Shown: positions 18,538 through 26,566 of the stretch, in pieces | Position numbering within the stretch: position 1 is the stretch's first letter | Layout of the letters: the number at the start of each line of letters is the position of its first letter | Assembly: GCA_021323655.1 (NCBI GenBank) | Contig: JAJPKO010000034.1 | Span: 61,585 to 125,584, forward strand | Reading direction: 5' to 3' | Length of the DNA stretch: 64,000 bases | Origin: Acidobacteriaceae bacterium | GTDB lineage: Bacteria; Acidobacteriota; Terriglobia; Terriglobales; Acidobacteriaceae | Made by a program: the position numbers and the translations under genes | The notes under the pieces: generated by a model | Seen by the model: only the letters and a program-made list of their open reading frames with translations | The model's database searches: none | Told to the model about the DNA's origin: nothing

Positions 18538-20067
18538 ATGCAGACATTTGCCGCGATTGATATTGGTTCTAACTCCTGCCGCCTGAAGATTGCGCGGGTG
18601 GTGCAGCACCGGCTGAAGGTGCTGCATGAAGACCGAGAGGTGACAAGGCTGGGCGGTAGCGTGTTTGAGACGGGCCTGGTTTCTCCAGAAGCCATGGCCG
18701 CAACGCTGGGAGCGCTGAAGCGGTTTCAGCGAGCTGTGCAGATGCACGGGGCAGACCGTGTGAGAGCAGTTGCTACGGCCGCGATGCGCGATGCGCGCAA
18801 TGCCCGCGCCTTTCTTGCCTGGGTGCGGGACGAGACCGGATGGGAAGTGGAGATTATTTCCGGGCTGGAAGAAGGGCGCCTGATTCATCGCGGCATTATG
18901 AGCAATGAACCGGGCGCGGCTGGACGCTGCCTGCTGATTGATGTGGGCGGGGGGAGCTGCGAGATATCTCTCTCAGAACACAAGCGCATTAAGGAGACGG
19001 TGAGCATTCCGCTGGGTGCGGTGCGGCTTACGCAGGAATTTCTCCACAGCGATCCACCTTCAAAACAGGATGTGGCCCGGCTGAAGCAGTTTATTGCCCG
19101 CGAGCTGAGGAGGGCAGAGCGGCGGGTGCAGCCGACGCGTGTCCAGACGGTGATTGCGACGTCAGGCACGGCGGCGGCCTTGTCGGAAGCCAGCCGCACG
19201 GTGGTGAAGCAGCGCGCAGGGACAAAGACGTCCCTCACCCCGACGCGGAGCGTTCGAAAGCTGACAGAAAAGCTGACGAAGATGAGCAATGCTGAGCGGA
19301 CGAGCGTGCAGGGGATTGGGCCGCGGCGTTCTGAGATTATTGTGGCCGGAGCGCATGTTTTTGCGGAGTTGCTGGAGTCGTACGGGCTGCCGGGCTTTCG
19401 CTACTCGCCGCTGGGATTGAGGGATGGAATTCTGGCGCAGATGCTGGCAGAGCAGGACCCGAGGGCGTCGGCCCACCAGCAGTTTGAGCGCGAGCGGTGG
19501 GAAGCTGTGCTGGAAACATGCCGTAAATACGGGGTAGATCCGAGGCAGGCGGAACCGGTGCGTCTGCATGCCGTGCAGCTGTTTCAGGACCTGAAGACGG
19601 TGCATGCTCTGCCGGATGAATACCGTATCTGGCTGGAAACTGCGGCGATGCTGCGGGACATTGGGAAATTTATGAATTTCCAGGGATACCACCGGCATGC
19701 GCAGTACATTATTGCCAATTCAGAAATGTTTGGCTTTACGCCGGTGCAGCGCGTGATTACGTCTGCGATTGCGCGGTATCTGGGCAAAAGCCGGCCGGAG
19801 GCGACGGGGCGGACGATGCGGCAGGTCCCTCCGGAAGAGCACGAACATGTGCGCCGTGCCGTGGTGCTGCTGCGCCTTGCTGTAGCGCTGAACCAGGACC
19901 GGGCGAGCGATATTCTGCGCGTGCGGGTGAGGGTGTATCCAAAGCAGGTGCTGATGGAGATTTCTCCCGGACGCACGGGGGCAGAGCTGGAGATGTGGTC
20001 GCTGAGGAAAGAGGCGGCCTACTTCAAGGAAGTCTTCCGCAAAGACCTTTTTGTGACCCTGGTATAA
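18538..20067 (+). CDS. Ppx/GppA family phosphatase with C-terminal HD-like domain
   Basis: 509 residues from the ATG at 18538, with AGGA just upstream. The actin-like ATPase fold shows the phosphate loop AAIDIGSNSCRLKIARV, RAVATAAMRDA, and the second loop LLIDVGGGSCEISL. The C-terminal part (from about residue 320) has an HD-like helical domain with LRDIGKFMNFQGYHRHAQYII. Family members hydrolyse polyphosphate or pppGpp. Adjacent SixA-type phosphatase genes are often found with polyphosphate genes, which mildly favours exopolyphosphatase. Confidence 0.85.
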   Translation: MQTFAAIDIGSNSCRLKIARVVQHRLKVLHEDREVTRLGGSVFETGLVSPEAMAATLGALKRFQRAVQMHGADRVRAVATAAMRDARNARAFLAWVRDETGWEVEIISGLEEGRLIHRGIMSNEPGAAGRCLLIDVGGGSCEISLSEHKRIKETVSIPLGAVRLTQEFLHSDPPSKQDVARLKQFIARELRRAERRVQPTRVQTVIATSGTAAALSEASRTVVKQRAGTKTSLTPTRSVRKLTEKLTKMSNAERTSVQGIGPRRSEIIVAGAHVFAELLESYGLPGFRYSPLGLRDGILAQMLAEQDPRASAHQQFERERWEAVLETCRKYGVDPRQAEPVRLHAVQLFQDLKTVHALPDEYRIWLETAAMLRDIGKFMNFQGYHRHAQYIIANSEMFGFTPVQRVITSAIARYLGKSRPEATGRTMRQVPPEEHEHVRRAVVLLRLAVALNQDRASDILRVRVRVYPKQVLMEISPGRTGAELEMWSLRKEAAYFKEVFRKDLFVTLV

Positions 20068-20546
20068 ACACCGCGGAGAATACGTGGGTCCACCAACCAG
20101 TTGAGAGTGCCAGGGCGCCGGGTGCAATCTACCCGTGCGATGGCGCCTTTACGCAGCCGGACATTGACGCGGGCCTGGGAAGCGAACAGGGAACCGAGGA
20201 ACTGCGGCAGGTTCGGGTTGTGTCCTACGAGCAGGACGTTTTCGTATTTTTCAAGGCCAGCAATAAATTCCTGGAATTTGGCGACGCTGGCTTCAGGCGA
20301 GAGCGCATCGGTGACTTGAATCTTCTGGTCATACCCTACCTCAGTGCCTACGAGCGATGCCGTCTGCAGAGCGCGCTTGAGGGGGCTTGAGGCAATCAGA
20401 TCAAATTGAACGTTCAGCGCGTTGAGATAGGCGGCCACGAGCATGCATTGCTGTTTGCCTTCTTTGTCGAGTGGGCGTTTTACATCAAGAAGTGGATTTT
20501 TGCGGCGCGTTCCAGCGCTGGCATGGCGCAAAATGTAGAGGTTCAT
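20019..20546 (-). CDS. sixA: SixA-type phosphohistidine phosphatase
   Basis: 175 residues of the histidine phosphatase superfamily: the RHG-type motif is YILRHASAG, followed by RPLDKEGKQQ, SSPLKRALQTA and VGHNPNLPQFL with the second catalytic His. It would dephosphorylate phosphohistidine, for example in phosphorelays or the PTS. Its 3' end overlaps the convergent Ppx gene by 49 bases. Confidence 0.85.
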   Translation of the reverse strand: MNLYILRHASAGTRRKNPLLDVKRPLDKEGKQQCMLVAAYLNALNVQFDLIASSPLKRALQTASLVGTEVGYDQKIQVTDALSPEASVAKFQEFIAGLEKYENVLLVGHNPNLPQFLGSLFASQARVNVRLRKGAIARVDCTRRPGTLNWLVDPRILRGVYTRVTKRSLRKTSLK

Positions 20547-20614
20547 GGGTCAGTCTTTCTGAAAATGGCTAAAACGAATAAGAATTAACCTTATTGTAAC
20601 AATTCGCCTGGGAA

Positions 20615-21760
20615 TCATGGCTGTCCAACGGAGCGCTGTAGCTGAGTAGATACTATGGCCGGTGGCTGCGTCTGCTCCTGCAGAGAGCTGAAGCGGATGC
20701 GCGGGAAAGCGTCCGGGTAATTCTGCCGGATGAAGGCGATCATTTTTTCGCGGACATAGCAGCGCAGGTCGAACTGTTCGCTGGAATTGCGGGCGCTGAG
20801 AAGGCAGCGGATTTCCATGGTGTGCTCGGAGAGATTTGTCACCTGGAGGGAATTGACGCGACGGTCCCAGAGGGGAGAGCTTTCGAGCACGCGGGTAAAT
20901 TCCTGACGGAGGGCCTCGACGGGCACGGAGTAGTCCACGTAGAGAAAGGCTGTGCCGAGCAGCTCGGCGGTCTGGCGTGTCCAGTTCTGGAAGGGATTTT
21001 CAATGAAGTAGGACAAGGGGACCACGAGACGGCGCTGGTCCCAGATGGCGATGACGACGTAGGCGGTGGTGATTTCCTCGATCCGGCCCCATTCGCCTTC
21101 GACGATGACAACGTCGTCAATGCGGATGGGCTCGGTGAAGGCGATCTGAAGGCCGGCGAGGAGGTTGGCGGCTGTTGACTTTGCTGCAGTGGCAAGAACG
21201 AGGCTGGCGAGGCCAGCTGAGGCGAGAAGTCCGGCGCCATAGTGCCAGAGTTTGGAGTCGTGAAAGAGCGAAAGGATCAGGCCGGCGTCGAGCAGAAGCA
21301 GCAGCGTGATGGCGAGACGCCGCATGAACTGCATCTGGGTATGAATGCGGCGGGCACGGAGATTGTCTGCCGCGTGCAGGTCATAGCGGCGCAGCAGGAG
21401 GTCTTCAGCGAGATAGACGGCGGCAACGAGGAGCCATCCAAGGCCAAGAAACCAGAAGATGCCAAGGAGCTTGTGGGCCATGCCCAGATAGGCGGCGGGA
21501 ATGGGTATCCAGGGAAAGACAAGTCCAATGGCGGTGAGGATGACGATCCAGCGCGCGGGACGCCGCAGATGCTGCGCGGACAGAATGAGCAGGGAACGTT
21601 CGCGATGTTCAGCGTGTTTTACCTTGCCGAGTACGCGGTAAGCGATGTCATGCAGGAAAAGACTGACAAGAATGGCGAGGCATACGAGCGTGATGCCGAG
21701 GCCCCAGTCCCTTTGGTGACCAGCAAATGCGTTATAAGCAAGTAAAAGGGCTTGCTGCAC
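20615..21760 (-). CDS. MscS-family mechanosensitive channel
   Basis: 381 residues, starting at a GTG at 21760. Four to five transmembrane helices are followed by the pore-lining helix (GLLASAGLASLVLATAAKST, rich in Gly/Ala) and the MscS beta domain (EPIRIDDVVIVEGEWGRIEEI, then LVVPLSYFIENPFQNWTR). It would release solutes on hypo-osmotic shock. It stands between SixA and MoaC on the same strand. Confidence 0.88.
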   Translation of the reverse strand: MQQALLLAYNAFAGHQRDWGLGITLVCLAILVSLFLHDIAYRVLGKVKHAEHRERSLLILSAQHLRRPARWIVILTAIGLVFPWIPIPAAYLGMAHKLLGIFWFLGLGWLLVAAVYLAEDLLLRRYDLHAADNLRARRIHTQMQFMRRLAITLLLLLDAGLILSLFHDSKLWHYGAGLLASAGLASLVLATAAKSTAANLLAGLQIAFTEPIRIDDVVIVEGEWGRIEEITTAYVVIAIWDQRRLVVPLSYFIENPFQNWTRQTAELLGTAFLYVDYSVPVEALRQEFTRVLESSPLWDRRVNSLQVTNLSEHTMEIRCLLSARNSSEQFDLRCYVREKMIAFIRQNYPDAFPRIRFSSLQEQTQPPAIVSTQLQRSVGQP

Positions 21761-21780
21761 TTAAGGAGAGATGCAGGGAA

Positions 21781-22248
21781 TCAGGCGCGGCGTTGGAAGT
21801 CGCCGCTTTTTCCTCCGGACTTTCGTTCCAGGCGAACGTGCTCGATGACGATGCCTTTGTCGAGCGCCTTGCACATATCGTATATGGTGAGGGCGGCGAC
21901 GGATGCGGCGGTGAGCGCTTCCATTTCTACGCCGGTGGGCGCAGTGGTGGCCACGGTGCTGCGAATGGAGATGCCGCTGGTGGTGACCACAGTCTTTACA
22001 TCCACAAAACTCAGGAGCAGGGGATGGCACATCGGGATGAGGTCGGCGGTTTTCTTGGCGGCCTGGATTCCGGCAAATCGCGCGATTTCGAGGGGATTTC
22101 CTTTGGGGTTTTGCGGTAGGGCGGCGAGGACATCCGGGGACAGCAATACGAAGGCAGAGGCTTCCGCTTCGCGATGCGAGGCAGATTTGGCGCTTACATC
22201 TACCATTCTGGCTTTACCGGATTCGTCGTAGTGTGAGAGTTGGGGCAT
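21781..22248 (-). CDS. moaC: Cyclic pyranopterin monophosphate synthase
   Basis: 155 residues from the ATG at 22248 (an upstream extension to 22326 lies in repeat sequence). Motifs: IPMCHPLLLSFVDV, TAPTGVEMEALTAASVAALTIYDMCKAL and the Lys of KSGG near the end. It forms cyclic pyranopterin monophosphate in molybdenum cofactor synthesis. The other molybdenum-cofactor gene in the window, mobA, is far away at 59829. Confidence 0.93.
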   Translation of the reverse strand: MPQLSHYDESGKARMVDVSAKSASHREAEASAFVLLSPDVLAALPQNPKGNPLEIARFAGIQAAKKTADLIPMCHPLLLSFVDVKTVVTTSGISIRSTVATTAPTGVEMEALTAASVAALTIYDMCKALDKGIVIEHVRLERKSGGKSGDFQRRA

Positions 22249-22303
22249 GCGGTGATTGTAATCCTGCGAAACTGACGCATTCAGTACCTGGGTTGAGGTC
22301 CTT

Positions 22304-22375
22304 CCTTCCACCCAGAACGCGAACACCGCGCGTTCCGGCGTCCCGGTTCCCTAAGGATGAGCACCCGGACGGTGT
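22304..22375. repeat. GC-rich intergenic repeat, family B
   Basis: Contains GAACGCGAACACCGCGCG followed by TTCCGG and, further on, AGCACCCGGAC. A related element lies at 38674-38750 (GAACGCGAAAACCGCGCG, then CCGGGTGCT in inverted order). It sits directly before the family A copy at 22385. Confidence 0.5.
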
Positions 22376-22384
22376 TCTGCCGAT

Positions 22385-22462
22385 GCATTCTGCGAAGGGT
22401 TGTAGCTCGGGCAACAAATCGCACCTTGTGATGCGGGTCCTTCGACTTTGCTCAGGAGGACG
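22385..22462 (+). repeat. Dispersed palindromic intergenic repeat, family A
   Basis: GCATTCTGCGAAGGGTTGT, CAACAAATCGCACCTTGTGA, GGGTCCTTCGACTTTGCTCA are in the same order as in the copy at 30957. It separates moaC from aroDE. Confidence 0.7.
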
Positions 22463-22487
22463 CATCAAAAAAACGCAGATACAGCTA

Positions 22488-24059
22488 TTACTTGCCGGTT
22501 TTTGCTTCTTCCGCTCTTTGCCGTAAGGCATGGACGACTACGCGGAACATCTCTTCTTCCGGAGCGGGTTTGCCGGTCCAGATTTCGAACTGACGCGCGC
22601 CCTGGTGGACGAACATCTCGACACCTGTAATAACCGGAATGTTTTTTTCACGGGCCATGCGTAGCAGGGGCGTTTCGACCGGGTTGTAGACCATTTCAAA
22701 GACGAGCCGCGCGTTGATCTCCTTTGGCTCCAGAATGTGATTTGGCTTGAAGCCCTGCATGCCTACGGGCGTGGCGTTGAGGATGACGTCGAACTGCGTT
22801 TTGGCGAGCTGGTCGCGGCGGAAGGTACGGGCCTTTGCCTGGCGGGCGAGTTTCTGGCCGTCGGCGGCGGTGCGGTTCAGGATGAAGACCTCGGCACCCT
22901 TTTCCTTCAGGCCGAAGACGGCGGCGCGCGCGGCTCCTCCTGCGCCCAGGACCAGAACTTTAGCGCCTTTGAGCTGCAGGCGGCGCTCGAGTGGGCGGAC
23001 GACAGCGGCAACATCTGTATTGAAGCCGTAGAGCTTTCCGTCCTGTGCGCGAACGACTGTGTTACAGGCGCCAATCTTTTCCGAGATCGGGTCGGTCTTT
23101 TCCAGATGCTCGAGGATTTCTTCTTTGAGAGGCATGGTGACGGCGAGCCCGTGAATGGGGACTTCGCGTACCAGCGTGAGAAGGTCTTTGAGCTTTGTGG
23201 TCTGTAGCGCGAGGAAGACTGCGTTGACGGTCTCGCGCCGGAAGGCGGTATTGAGCATCAGGGGTGAGAGCGAATGCCTGATGGGATTTCCAACGACGCC
23301 ATAGACCTTGGTGGCGGCATCAATCTGGTCAATGCGGTAAGTTTCCCGCAGCGTGCGCGCGGCAATCTGGCCGGGGCCGGTTTCTTCTCCGGGCGTGGCG
23401 GCGGCGAAGGTAAAGGCACTTCCGGCGCGGATACCGAGGACGCGGCTGATGATTCCCTGGTCGCCCATACAGATGCCAACCATGTTGGCCATGTCGCGCG
23501 TGCGCTCGAGGAAGTGCATCATGGTGACGTTGTCAGATAAGGTCCTGGCAGTCGAAACAATCTTGATGAAGTCCGGTTCATAGGGCCGGATGCGCTCGAA
23601 GATGCCGTCGAGGTCTTTGGTTGCTGAGAAATCATGCCAGGAGATGAGCAGGGCCGCCCCGCGGGCGCGTAGCTTTTCGAGTTCGGCTTCTTTGACGCTT
23701 TCCGCCGTCTGGATCTCGACATCTATGATGTGGCAGCCGGACGCGACGGCCTTGTTCAGGATTTCGAGCTCGTCGGCGATCTTGCCCTTGAATTTGCCTC
23801 CGGCGGAGACGCGCCGGCAGGTGGCAATGGCGGTGACGTCGGGCCTCTCGGAGAGAAACTGCTTGAGTTTGGGAATGGCCGCGAGGGGCTTGTCGAGGTA
23901 GTCGAGACGGAATTCGAGGAAGGTGTTCTCGCGGATGGTCTCCTGTGCCTTTTCAAGCATTTCGGCAGGGGTGGAGCCAATAATGGCCACGCACACCTTG
24001 CCGATGCGCGACCGGATGTATTGAGGCGAAACTGCTGGAGCAATCTGATTCATGGACAT
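22488..24059 (-). CDS. Bifunctional 3-dehydroquinate dehydratase / shikimate dehydrogenase (AroDE fusion)
   Basis: 523 residues. The N-terminal type I dehydroquinase (about 15-240) has ENTFLEFRLDYLD, the catalytic His in LLISWHDFSATKD and the Schiff-base Lys in PDFIKIVSTA. The C-terminal shikimate dehydrogenase (about 250-515) has VYGVVGNPIRHSLSPLM, GACNTVV and the NADP loop VLVLGAGGAARAAVFGL. The two steps convert dehydroquinate to shikimate in aromatic amino acid synthesis. The start may be the ATG at 24059 or 24053. A fused AroDE is known from plants, chlamydiae and some other bacteria. Confidence 0.93.
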   Translation of the reverse strand: MSMNQIAPAVSPQYIRSRIGKVCVAIIGSTPAEMLEKAQETIRENTFLEFRLDYLDKPLAAIPKLKQFLSERPDVTAIATCRRVSAGGKFKGKIADELEILNKAVASGCHIIDVEIQTAESVKEAELEKLRARGAALLISWHDFSATKDLDGIFERIRPYEPDFIKIVSTARTLSDNVTMMHFLERTRDMANMVGICMGDQGIISRVLGIRAGSAFTFAAATPGEETGPGQIAARTLRETYRIDQIDAATKVYGVVGNPIRHSLSPLMLNTAFRRETVNAVFLALQTTKLKDLLTLVREVPIHGLAVTMPLKEEILEHLEKTDPISEKIGACNTVVRAQDGKLYGFNTDVAAVVRPLERRLQLKGAKVLVLGAGGAARAAVFGLKEKGAEVFILNRTAADGQKLARQAKARTFRRDQLAKTQFDVILNATPVGMQGFKPNHILEPKEINARLVFEMVYNPVETPLLRMAREKNIPVITGVEMFVHQGARQFEIWTGKPAPEEEMFRVVVHALRQRAEEAKTGK

Positions 24060-24193
24060 TCGTGCAACGGTAAGAACGGACGCATTCTAAACCTTATATG
24101 CCAACCTGGGCTTTCTTTCCAGACCCGTGCGCATGCTATGCGCAAAGTCAAAAGCTAGGCTACCCTGAATCTAAGGTTTTAGGGGAAATTTTT

Positions 24194-26167
24194 GTGGCTG
24201 AATCTATATCTATTGTTGAAACAAAGGTTACTCGCCCCTGGGAGGGCGCGGCGGATGAAACAGGGCTGGAAAACTGGGTGGAAGCGGCCCTCGAACGCCA
24301 TCAGGCGGCCCTGAAGCGTCTGGAGAGGGTTTCTGGCGCACGAACCCCGGAAAATACGCTGGCGCCTTATGATGGCGCGGTGGCCGAGCTGAGCATGGCG
24401 CGCTCGCTGACGTCGCTGCTCAACAGCGTGCATCCGGAAAAGAAGGTCAGGGACAAGGCGCAGGGACTGATCCAGAAGATTGCGGAGGCGGGCACGCTGC
24501 TCGCCCTGAACCAGGATGTGTACCGCGCGCTGGAGGCGATGGACCTTGCCGGAGCCGATAGCGGTACCCGGCATTATGTGGAGCGCACGCTGCTGCAGTA
24601 CCGGCTGGCTGGCGTGGACAAGGACGAGAAGACCCGTGCCCGGCTGAAGGAACTCCACGACAAGGCGACCCAGTTGTCGCTGACTTTCCGGCGGAACGTG
24701 CAGGAGAACGTGAATAAGGTCATAGTCGAGGACAAGTCCGAACTGGAAGGGTTGCCAGAGGACTTTTTGGCGAACCATCCGGCGGACGATCATGGCCTGA
24801 TTACGCTGACGACTGATTTTCCGGACTATCTGCCGGTGATGACCTTTGCGAAGAACGCAAAGCTCCGGCTGAAGATGTTTCTTGCCTACAATACGCGGGC
24901 GTACCCGGCGAATGAGGGCGTATTGCTGGACCTGCTGAAGACCCGGCGGGAGATTGCCAATCTGCTTGGCTTTGCGACCTGGGCCGATCTGGCGACGGCC
25001 GACCAGATGATGGGTTCGGCGGAGAACCTGCGGGCCTTTCTTGCGGATCTTGATGAAGCGACAAAGTCTGGCGCAGAGCGCGAATATGCTACCGTGCTGG
25101 AATTTGCGCGGCAGCATGAGCCGAAGATGGTTGCGATTGATGCTGACAGCCGGTCGTACTGGTATGAGCAGTACCGCCGTTCGGCCTATGACTTCGATTC
25201 GCAGACGGTGCGGCCTTATTTCCCTTATGACCGGGTGGAGCGGGGTGTTCTGGATACAGCGCAGAAGCTCTTTCAGGTCAGCTTCCGTCCGGCGGAAGAC
25301 GCGGAGGTGTGGCACGCGTCGGTGAGTGCGTGGGACGTATTTGATGGCGGGGAGCGCATCGGGCGTTTTTACCTCGACATGCATCCGCGCGAGGGCAAGG
25401 ACAAGTGGTTCAGCGCGCATCCGCTGATTCCGGGCATTGCGGGGCAGCAGCTTCCTGAAGCGGCGCTGGTGTGCAATTTTCCTGAGCCGAAGGAGGGGAA
25501 TCCGGCGCTGTTGCAGTACTCGGATGTGGTGACTTTCTTCCATGAATTTGGCCATCTGATGCACGCGCTTCTGGGCGGAAAGCAGAAGTGGGCGGGCCTG
25601 AGCGGTATCGCGACGGAAGATGATTTTGTAGAAGTGCCTTCGCAGATGCTGGAAGAGTTCTTCCGCGATGCGAAACTGCTGGCCACGTTTGCGAAGCACT
25701 ACCAGACGGAGGAGCCGATTCCGGCAGAGCTGGTGGAGAAGATGAACCGTGCCGGGGCCTTTGGGCGCGCAGACTGGGTCCGGACGCAACTCTTCTATAC
25801 GACTTACTCTCTGGAAACGCACTATGAGGACCCGGCGACGCTCGACCTGAATGTGCTGTTGCAGGCCGACTATACGAAGTTCCTGCCCTACACGTGGATT
25901 GACGGCAACCGCATGTATGCGAGCTTTACGCACCTGACGGGGTACTCATCGAACTACTACACCTACCTTTATGACAAGGTGATCGCACTGGATTTCTTTA
26001 GCCAATTCAACCGCAACAACCTGCTGGAAGACCCGGTTGCGATGCGCTATCGCAAGACGGTGCTTGAGCCCGGTGGCTCAGTGCCGGGCAAGGAGATCGT
26101 GCGGGAGTTTCTGGGACGGGAGCAACGCCTGGAGGCGTTTACGGCATGGATCGGGGAGTTGGGATGA
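24194..26167 (+). CDS. M3-family oligoendopeptidase
   Basis: 657 residues from the GTG at 24194, with AGGGG 8 bases upstream; an upstream frame from 24098 has no ribosome binding site. The thermolysin-like zinc site VTFFHEFGHLMHALLGG starts near residue 447, and the third ligand is in FVEVPSQMLEEF. The long helical N-terminal part is typical of thimet oligopeptidase/PepF-like enzymes that cut short peptides in the cytoplasm. It diverges from aroDE. Confidence 0.9.
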   Translation: MAESISIVETKVTRPWEGAADETGLENWVEAALERHQAALKRLERVSGARTPENTLAPYDGAVAELSMARSLTSLLNSVHPEKKVRDKAQGLIQKIAEAGTLLALNQDVYRALEAMDLAGADSGTRHYVERTLLQYRLAGVDKDEKTRARLKELHDKATQLSLTFRRNVQENVNKVIVEDKSELEGLPEDFLANHPADDHGLITLTTDFPDYLPVMTFAKNAKLRLKMFLAYNTRAYPANEGVLLDLLKTRREIANLLGFATWADLATADQMMGSAENLRAFLADLDEATKSGAEREYATVLEFARQHEPKMVAIDADSRSYWYEQYRRSAYDFDSQTVRPYFPYDRVERGVLDTAQKLFQVSFRPAEDAEVWHASVSAWDVFDGGERIGRFYLDMHPREGKDKWFSAHPLIPGIAGQQLPEAALVCNFPEPKEGNPALLQYSDVVTFFHEFGHLMHALLGGKQKWAGLSGIATEDDFVEVPSQMLEEFFRDAKLLATFAKHYQTEEPIPAELVEKMNRAGAFGRADWVRTQLFYTTYSLETHYEDPATLDLNVLLQADYTKFLPYTWIDGNRMYASFTHLTGYSSNYYTYLYDKVIALDFFSQFNRNNLLEDPVAMRYRKTVLEPGGSVPGKEIVREFLGREQRLEAFTAWIGELG

Positions 26168-26173
26168 AATAAA

Positions 26174-26203
26174 AATGCCTCATTCTGAGGAGAATGAGGC
26201 ATT
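26174..26203 (-). terminator. Rho-independent terminator of the thrC-moaD operon
   Basis: A perfect 13-base inverted repeat (AATGCCTCATTCT and its complement) with a 4-base loop. On the minus strand it is followed by TTTTTATTTC. It lies 18 bases after the carrier protein gene, and may also act on the converging peptidase transcript. Confidence 0.85.
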
Positions 26204-26221
26204 GAGCAAGGAGAGGGCTCC

Positions 26222-26566
26222 TTAGTAGCAGATACATTCTTCCCGGCCGCAATAGGAGCAGCAGCGCAGGGTAGGACGGCGCAGGGTATCGCAGCCGCCG
26301 GCGATCGAAGGGATGACGAGCACTTCATCGCCATCCTGGAATGAGTACTTCTCGTTGCCGAGGAAGCGGATGTCTTCTTCATTGACGTAGAAGTTGATGA
26401 AGCGACGCACGTTGCCGGTCTCATCGCGCAGGTGCGTTTTGAGGGCAGGGAAGTGCGTCTCAATGTCTTCAATCAGCGCGGGAAGATTGGCTGCGTCTGA
26501 CTTGATCTCCTTCTCGCCATTGGTGTGCTTCTGAAATGCGTTGGGCAGCAAAACTCTAACGGACAT
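26222..26566 (-). CDS. MoaD/ThiS-like sulfur carrier with Cys-rich C-terminal tail
   Basis: 114 residues. Residues 1-91 are a ubiquitin-like beta-grasp domain (VRVLLPNAFQKHTNG, FINFYVNEEDIRFL, DGDEVLVIPSIAGG) ending in the diglycine that in this family becomes a thiocarboxylate. Unusually, the frame continues for 23 residues after the glycines: CDTLRRPTLRCCSYCGREEC and three more, with six cysteines in all. Processing by a JAMM-type protease, as for CysO or QbsE, would be needed to expose the glycines; none is seen nearby. It overlaps the threonine synthase-like gene by 11 bases and shares its SAM riboswitch, so delivery of sulfur for homocysteine or methionine synthesis is inferred. Confidence 0.8.
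   Translation of the reverse strand: MSVRVLLPNAFQKHTNGEKEIKSDAANLPALIEDIETHFPALKTHLRDETGNVRRFINFYVNEEDIRFLGNEKYSFQDGDEVLVIPSIAGGCDTLRRPTLRCCSYCGREECICY

Noticed and set aside
24098..24193. Upstream start for the M3 peptidase
   Set aside because: It has no ribosome binding site, while the GTG at 24194 has a good one and the extension has no family similarity.
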